From the NCBI GenBank assembly GCA_965243545.1, contig OZ251573.1:2108001-2172000 (forward strand): a stretch of 64,000 nt of DNA, written 5' to 3'. Below the pieces are notes generated by a model, which worked only from the letters and a program-made list of their open reading frames with translations, had not been told where the DNA came from and made no database searches. Of the stretch, positions 59,085 to 64,000 are shown piece after piece. The DNA is from CATQHW01 sp965243545. Lineage in GTDB: Bacteria; Spirochaetota; Spirochaetia; SZUA-6; Bin103. The first letter of the stretch is position 1. Each line of letters starts with the position of its first letter. The translations under genes were made by a program, and so were the position numbers.

Positions 59085-61937
59085 TCACCGGCTGAGGGTG
59101 GCTTCGCTGCAGTCGAACCGGTCGCCGGCGCGCGAGTCGCCGGCGCCACACGTCTGCCCTTCGATCACCTCGATCAGGCGGTTCGCCTCCTGCCGGCGCC
59201 AGCGGGTGCGCAGGCCGGACGGCCAGTCGATCTCCACCACGTCGGCCGCCCGCGCCGGTCCCAGGCCGAAATGGACGGTGAGGGCGCTCTGCGAGTGGCC
59301 GCCGGAACCGCCCTTCACCTGCCGCATCATGGCCAGCCCGCCGGCGCGGACCCGCACGACCGCGCCGATGGCGTCGCGGTTGCTGCGCGTGCCGGTCAGG
59401 CGGAGCTGTAGCCAGTTGCCGGCCGTCGGCGTGTCGTTGCGGAGGAGCTGCAGCGAACAGGCCGGCCGCGTGTCGCCGCACACGTGCTGGTTGACCACGG
59501 CGATGTCCAGGTCGCCGTCCCCGTCGTAGTCGGCCACGGCGCTGCCGCGGCTGTCGCCGGTGACGTACCCGGCGCCGGCGGCGACGTTGGTGAAGGTGCC
59601 GTCGCCGTCGTTGGCGTAGAGCAGCTCGGAAGCGGTGCCCATCATGGTCGCCACGTACAGGTCCTCCCACCCGTCGTGGTCGGCGTCGAAGAAGTTGACC
59701 CCCCAGGAGTCGTCGCCGGCGACGCCGGCCGCCGGCGCGGCGTTGTCGCCGAACAGCTGCTCCTCGCCTCCCAGATAGAGCGCGTTGCCCCACGGCGGGC
59801 GCTCGTGCGGCGTGCCGTCCAGCAGGTCGGAGATATACAGGTCCCAGCGTCCGTCGAGGTTGACGTCCGCCACGTCCATGCCCATCGCCGCCTGCGCGTC
59901 GTCCCCCACGCCCGGGATCGCCTCCCGCGCGAGCTCGACCAGCACGCCGTTGCGGTTGCGGTATATCTGATCCCAAAAATGCGGCCACGCCAGATCGAAA
60001 CTGGCGTTGGCCACGTACAGATCGGGCCACAGGTCGCCGTCCAGATGAGCGGCCAGCACCGTGAAACCCGACCGGAGCGCGCTCGCCGCCACCGCCGCCG
60101 GCTCGAAGGAGCCGTCGCAGCGGTTCCGGTACAGCCGGTCGCGGAGCGCCTCGATCCCGGCGCGGTTCATCACCGTGTGGGCGACGTACAGGTCGACGCA
60201 GCCGTCCCGGTCGTAGTCGAGCCACGCCGCCGCCTTGGTGCGGTAGGCCGGCAGCTCGCCGAACGGCTGCGCGGCGCGGTCGTCCACGCCGGCCGCCGCC
60301 GCCGCTTCGGCAAACAGCGGCCGGCCGGCCGGGATGCGCCCGCCGCTCTCCGTCAGCAGGTTCTTGAGCAGCAGGTTCGGCGGACCGTCCGGCGCGTTGC
60401 TGCCGTGCAGCTGCCACTCCTGCCGGTCGGTGTAGAGGTAGACGTCGCTGTCGCCGTCGTTGTCGTAGTCGGCGAAGATCGAGCCCGACATCTCGTACGC
60501 CGGCAGCTCCGGGATCAGGTGGTGCGCGGCCTCGAACCGGCCGCCGCCCAGGTTGCGGAACAGCCTGGGCGGAAACTCCGGATCGCCGCCCACCGCGAAC
60601 AGATCGGGCCGGCCGTCACGGTCGACGTCGATCCAGTTCACCCCCAGGCTGTGCGCGGAGCGGGAGTGGTACACGTCGCCGGACACGCCCGACTCGACGC
60701 TCACGTCGGTAAAGCGCAACGTCGGCAGGTGAGCGGGCGCCCCGTCGCCGGGTTCTCCGGAACCGTGCAGCCGCAACGGAGGGCGACCGGGCAGCAGCGC
60801 GCCGGCGGCCAGCACCAGCAGTCCGCCGGCCGCCGCGATCGCCCAGGTGCCGGCGGCGTAGGCGCCGATGCCGCGCCACGGGATCACCCGCGACAGCCCC
60901 CAGAAGGTGACCGGGCCGCCGGCGGCGGCCGCGAACAGCAGCGCCGCCGCCGGTCCGGCGCCGGCGCCGAGCAACAGCAGCACGGTCACCAGCGGTATCT
61001 CGAACAGCAGCGGCACGTTGAGCAGCACGCCGAGCGTCGCCGCGACCAGCACGCCGGCCAAGTCGTCGCCCAGGAACGCCTCGACCGTCTCCGGGCGGAG
61101 GACCTGGATGGCGGCGCCGGAGACCAGGCCGGCCGCCACCATGATCGGCCCCATCCGCACCGCCATGCGGCCGGACGCGCGCGCCCACGCCGGCAACCCG
61201 GCGGCCAGCGCCTGTCCCCAGGTCGCGGCCGGGTCGGCGGCGGCCGGCAGCGCCGGCCCGCGCGCGCCGCCCGCCGCGGCGTGCCCCGCCGCTGTTCGCC
61301 CCGCCGCGGCGGCCACCAACGGCCCGAGCAGGAACGCCGCGGCCGCCCCCAGCAGCACGCGGCTGGCGCCGATCGACGGCGAGAAGATCACCGCGATCAT
61401 CAGCAGCGACGGTACGTTGAGGACCGCCGAGCCGTGCACCAGCGCCAGCGCCCCCTCGACGCCGAGTCCGCCGCGCCGCGCCGCGCTCGACACCGGCACC
61501 ACGCAGGCCGAGCAGAGATTGACCACCGGCCCCAGGCCCAGCCCGGCCAGGATGCGCCGCAACCGCCCGCCCGCCCGTGCGGGCACCGCCTGTCCGCCGC
61601 CCGGCGCCAGGAACGCCTCGGCTATGCCGGCGGCGGCGAAGGCGAACGCCATGCCGATCGCCACCAGGCGCAGATACGTGGTGGAGAACCGCCACCAGCG
61701 CGCCAGGAACGTCGACTCCGGGTCCGCCTCCACGCAGAAACCCTGGAAGCACTGGGCGGTCGGCGCCAGCGCCGCCGCCAGATCGTCCCGCACCGTGTCG
61801 AGCTTGGGCAGCCGGTTGAGCGCCGCGAACGGCGCCAGGATGGCCAGCAGCAGCGCGACGCCGATAACCCGCCGCTTGCCGGCCGCCGTGCGCGGCGACC
61901 AGGCCGCCGGCAGCCGCCGCGCCGCCGCTGTCACCAC
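59085..61937 (-). CDS. Permease fused to FG-GAP repeats and ASPIC/UnbV (CRTAC1-like) domain
   Basis: 950 residues in one frame from GTG 61937. The first ~380 residues are a polytopic permease with about eight helices and the conserved LCSACVVPVS (~139), as in the SO_0444/ArsP-type permease group. After a break, from ~420 on, come FG-GAP/VCBS calcium-binding-type repeats (DVDRDGRPDLF, DYDNDGDSDVY, DYDRDGCVDLY, DADHDGWEDLY). An ASPIC/UnbV C-terminus (LGPARAADVVEIDWPSG, ~890) ends it. The C-terminal propeller would lie outside the membrane. A transporter fused to a CRTAC1-type propeller is unusual; function unknown. Confidence 0.8.
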   Translation of the reverse strand: MVTAAARRLPAAWSPRTAAGKRRVIGVALLLAILAPFAALNRLPKLDTVRDDLAAALAPTAQCFQGFCVEADPESTFLARWWRFSTTYLRLVAIGMAFAFAAAGIAEAFLAPGGGQAVPARAGGRLRRILAGLGLGPVVNLCSACVVPVSSAARRGGLGVEGALALVHGSAVLNVPSLLMIAVIFSPSIGASRVLLGAAAAFLLGPLVAAAAGRTAAGHAAAGGARGPALPAAADPAATWGQALAAGLPAWARASGRMAVRMGPIMVAAGLVSGAAIQVLRPETVEAFLGDDLAGVLVAATLGVLLNVPLLFEIPLVTVLLLLGAGAGPAAALLFAAAAGGPVTFWGLSRVIPWRGIGAYAAGTWAIAAAGGLLVLAAGALLPGRPPLRLHGSGEPGDGAPAHLPTLRFTDVSVESGVSGDVYHSRSAHSLGVNWIDVDRDGRPDLFAVGGDPEFPPRLFRNLGGGRFEAAHHLIPELPAYEMSGSIFADYDNDGDSDVYLYTDRQEWQLHGSNAPDGPPNLLLKNLLTESGGRIPAGRPLFAEAAAAAGVDDRAAQPFGELPAYRTKAAAWLDYDRDGCVDLYVAHTVMNRAGIEALRDRLYRNRCDGSFEPAAVAASALRSGFTVLAAHLDGDLWPDLYVANASFDLAWPHFWDQIYRNRNGVLVELAREAIPGVGDDAQAAMGMDVADVNLDGRWDLYISDLLDGTPHERPPWGNALYLGGEEQLFGDNAAPAAGVAGDDSWGVNFFDADHDGWEDLYVATMMGTASELLYANDGDGTFTNVAAGAGYVTGDSRGSAVADYDGDGDLDIAVVNQHVCGDTRPACSLQLLRNDTPTAGNWLQLRLTGTRSNRDAIGAVVRVRAGGLAMMRQVKGGSGGHSQSALTVHFGLGPARAADVVEIDWPSGLRTRWRRQEANRLIEVIEGQTCGAGDSRAGDRFDCSEATLSR

Positions 61938-61950
61938 TACCGGACGCCCG

Positions 61951-62187
61951 TCAGCGCCGGGCGTGCACCTTTACCGCATCGTTCAGGTCGTATTGCTGGC
62001 CGGCGTGATGCGCCGCCATGCGCATGACCGCCTGATGGTCCTCCTCCGAGTGCACGACGCCGAACACCTCCAACACCTTGCGGCGGTTGAGCAGTCCCTT
62101 TCCCTTGCGTATCTCCACGCCGAGATCCGAAGCGTCTATGCCGCTGTCCTCGATATCGCCAAGGATCGTCTCTTCGAGCGTTGCCAT
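61951..62187 (-). CDS. Small BON-like protein
   Basis: 78 residues; ATG 62187 follows GAGGAGG at good spacing. VEIRKGKGLLNRRKVLEVFG and VVHSEEDHQAVMRMAAHH resemble the alternating pattern of a single BON domain (beta strand - 'G.V' turn - helix with A..A), but the match is weak. It lies 13 bp ahead of the permease fusion and shares its transcript. No signal peptide. Confidence 0.55.
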   Translation of the reverse strand: MATLEETILGDIEDSGIDASDLGVEIRKGKGLLNRRKVLEVFGVVHSEEDHQAVMRMAAHHAGQQYDLNDAVKVHARR

Positions 62188-62246
62188 CACAGCCTCCTCT
62201 CGTTCCGGCTCCTCTCCTCCGGGGCCGGATATTTGAGTGGTATTAT

Positions 62247-62275
62247 GGTATACGGACTGCCGCCCGGCACTGCAA
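62247..62275 (-). promoter_or_regulatory. Promoter of the BON-like/permease operon
   Basis: TTGCAG (62275-62270), 17-bp spacer, TATACC (62252-62247) on the minus strand. It gives a ~50-nt leader with a standard GAGGAGG ribosome-binding site, unlike the nearly leaderless promoters elsewhere in the window. Confidence 0.55.
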
Positions 62276-62304
62276 GCCGCACCGCCGGCCGAAACGGCCG
62301 CCGG

Positions 62305-64000
62305 TCACATCGGATGCCGGCCGGTCTGCATGCGCCGCGCCGGACCCCAGCGGCCGTCCCACGGCGTGATGGCTCGCGCCTCCCGCTCGTAGAGGCCGGC
62401 CAGCTTGGCGAACCGCTCCTCCACCCCTTCCCGTCCCTGCGGGATGTTGGCCGCGTCCCAGAGCGGTACGAAGTCGCGGCCGAGCTCGCGCAGCTCGCGC
62501 GCCAGCCGGCCGGCGGCGGCCGTGTCGGGGTTCGCGCCGAAACGGACGCTGTCGAACAGCCAGGCGGCGCGGCGCAGCTCGTACGCCACCAGGTCGGCGA
62601 CCGGACGGTTGCGCGGCAGCGACGGCGCGGCCGCGGTCACCTGACCGAGCAGCGCGCGCGCTTCGTCCGCCAGCCGTTCGGAGGCGGCCGCGTCCCGGGC
62701 GTCGCCGGCGCCGGGGACCGGGTAGTTCCAGAACACGGCGTGCGCGGTCATCGGCCGCCAGTTGAAGTCGCGCGGGTAGCGGTGGTCGTGGCGGGCCGCG
62801 GCGAACGTTTTGGCGTTGAGGTCGCCGAGCCACGCGCAGGCGCGCGCCGCCGCGTCGGCGGGAGCGCCGAAGAACCGGCGCGCCCAGCGCGCGATGAACG
62901 GTTCCGCCTCCACCGGCGCCGCGGCGTTCCACTGATGCTCGGCGGCGAACGCGTAGTTGAGGTAGTGGAGCTCGCGGAAGCAGTCGCGCGTGTCGTTCCA
63001 CGCGCAGGTAATGCTGTCGGTGATCCCCTCGCCGGCGGCGACCTTGGTGAAGACCGGCAACGTCTCCCGCGTCAGCGTGTAGCTCGGAAAGAGCTGCCGC
63101 CACGTCCACACCCCCGGCGAGATCACCTGATCGACCCCGTGGCGCTGCAGACGGTGCAGGAACGGGAAGTACTCCTCCGGCTGATAGTCGTAGTAGTTCC
63201 AGTTCACGAAGGAGAGCCCGGCGTCGCGCAACGCGCGGATGTCGTCGTCCCGTCCCTGCACGTGCGGCCGGTAGCGGCTGTCCGCGAACTCGGCAAAGAA
63301 CAGCACCCGCCGCCAGTGGCGGCGCGCCAGACGCGCCACTTCGCGGACGTGATCGACGTAGACGGCGGCGGCGCCCCGTTCGCGCACCAGCGCGTCGGAG
63401 CGCAGACCGGGCTGCCCCAGCTCCACCTCGTCGCAGCCGACGTGAATGGTGTCGCCGTCGAACACGGCCGCCAGCTCGTCGAGCAGATCGCCCAGGAAGT
63501 CGTACACGCCCGGCGCCGCCGGCGAGTAGTGGGAAGGGCCGCCCGGCAGATCGGAGAGATGGTTGAACTCCGGCATGCCGGTCACGCGCGCGGCGTGGCC
63601 GAAGGTCTGAAAGGTGAGGAACAGCTCCACGCCGTAGCGCCGGCCGTACTCCACCAGGCTCCGCCACTGCGCGGCGTCCATCGCCCCGTGCGCCCGGCCC
63701 AGGGTCGGATACCGCTCGAAGGCGAACAGATCCTCGGTGTGGAACGTCAGCACGTTGTACTTGAGGCGGGAGAGCTCCCGGATCAGCCGCCGGTACCCGG
63801 CGGCGGTGGCGACTTGGCCGCGCGCCGGATCGTCCTGCAGACCGCGCAGACGGAAGTCCGGCCAGTCGTCGATCACGCAGGCCGGCGCCGCCGCCTCCCC
63901 GCCCCCTTCCGCGTCGGCGCCCTGCGGCCGGGCCAGATGGAGCAGCGTGTGGATGCCGTGCACCAAGCCGGCGTGGGATGCGGCGCGCACCTCGACGCCG
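62305..64000 (-). CDS. GH20-like beta-N-acetylhexosaminidase, 5' end outside window
   Basis: At least 565 residues; the frame is open to the right edge, so the N-terminus is missing (an internal GTG at 63990 is not the start). FRLRGLQDDPARGQ, YRRLIRELSRLKYNVLTFH and HVGCDEVELG are GH20 features, the last containing the Asp-Glu catalytic pair of substrate-assisted hexosaminidases. The C-terminal ~200 residues are helical. It would remove terminal GlcNAc-type sugars, and fits a genome with amino-sugar and sugar-acid catabolism. Confidence 0.8.
   Translation of the reverse strand, partial: GVEVRAASHAGLVHGIHTLLHLARPQGADAEGGGEAAAPACVIDDWPDFRLRGLQDDPARGQVATAAGYRRLIRELSRLKYNVLTFHTEDLFAFERYPTLGRAHGAMDAAQWRSLVEYGRRYGVELFLTFQTFGHAARVTGMPEFNHLSDLPGGPSHYSPAAPGVYDFLGDLLDELAAVFDGDTIHVGCDEVELGQPGLRSDALVRERGAAAVYVDHVREVARLARRHWRRVLFFAEFADSRYRPHVQGRDDDIRALRDAGLSFVNWNYYDYQPEEYFPFLHRLQRHGVDQVISPGVWTWRQLFPSYTLTRETLPVFTKVAAGEGITDSITCAWNDTRDCFRELHYLNYAFAAEHQWNAAAPVEAEPFIARWARRFFGAPADAAARACAWLGDLNAKTFAAARHDHRYPRDFNWRPMTAHAVFWNYPVPGAGDARDAAASERLADEARALLGQVTAAAPSLPRNRPVADLVAYELRRAAWLFDSVRFGANPDTAAAGRLARELRELGRDFVPLWDAANIPQGREGVEERFAKLAGLYEREARAITPWDGRWGPARRMQTGRHPM

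Noticed and set aside
1..64000. tRNA, rRNA or prophage attachment sites
   Set aside because: No tRNA-like or rRNA-like segment was recognised; accessory genes show IS insertions and remnants but no integrase or att repeats.

Overview
The window is a high-GC bacterial chromosome segment with dense gene packing. Many operon neighbours overlap by 4 nt (ATGA or GTGA), and several promoters place the start codon on or within a few bases of the predicted transcription start. I recognise no rRNA or tRNA. The taxon cannot be fixed from this sequence. The Bat (VWA/TPR) operon layout, the DraRnl-type RNA ligase and the large load of HEPN, HicAB, Rpn and AAA/PD-(D/E)XK genes would fit an uncultured host- or sponge-associated bacterium, and Spirochaetota is a low-confidence guess.

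Layout. 0-0.8 kb: the tail of a HEPN gene and a deletion-chimera pseudogene. 0.8-2.7 kb: leuA behind a complete leucine attenuator (leader peptide, competing hairpins, terminator). 2.7-13 kb (minus): a MoxR-DUF58-DUF4381-BatA-BatB/C-BatD-BatE operon that runs on into an L-rhamnonate-dehydratase-like gene. 13-16.5 kb: SDR, GNA1-like acetyltransferase, aminotransferase and Gfo/Idh/MocA oxidoreductase. 16.5-19.7 kb (minus): znuA-znuC-znuB-zur, with a GATAA-N4-TTATC operator inside the znuA promoter. 19.7-22.5 kb: PEP carboxylase.

22.5-35.4 kb is accessory DNA. It holds a PLD-SNF2 helicase, a large N6-adenine methyltransferase and a DprA-like protein in one operon. An IS4-family element with a perfect 9-bp target duplication interrupts the fourth gene. 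A second methyltransferase follows, with duplicated gene debris and an Rpn-type nuclease. 35.4-39.9 kb (minus) is a small catabolic operon (sugar isomerase, sulfatase-like hydrolase, MDR dehydrogenase, M19 dipeptidase). 40-43.5 kb has a DraRnl-type RNA ligase and a dynamin-like GTPase. 43.5-48.5 kb has a nucleotidyltransferase pair, an AAA/PD-(D/E)XK protein, an HNH remnant and two paralogues of an ImmA/IrrE-like protein. One paralogue is split from its own start codon by an IS1380-like element with an 8-bp target duplication. 50.4-55 kb is a type I hsdRMS operon with a half-length HsdS, followed by a HigA-like regulator and a histidine phosphatase.

The most striking locus is 56.3-58.35 kb: a HicA toxin gene overlaps by 4 nt a gene in which a HicB antitoxin domain is fused to a YADD reverse transcriptase with a long helical C-terminus. 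The reverse-transcriptase part is visibly more A/T-rich than its surroundings. I have not seen this architecture described. A toxin-antitoxin pair whose antitoxin carries a reverse transcriptase is the best candidate here for an undescribed, probably antiphage, system. The window ends with a permease-FG-GAP/ASPIC fusion, a small BON-like protein and a partial GH20 hexosaminidase-like gene.
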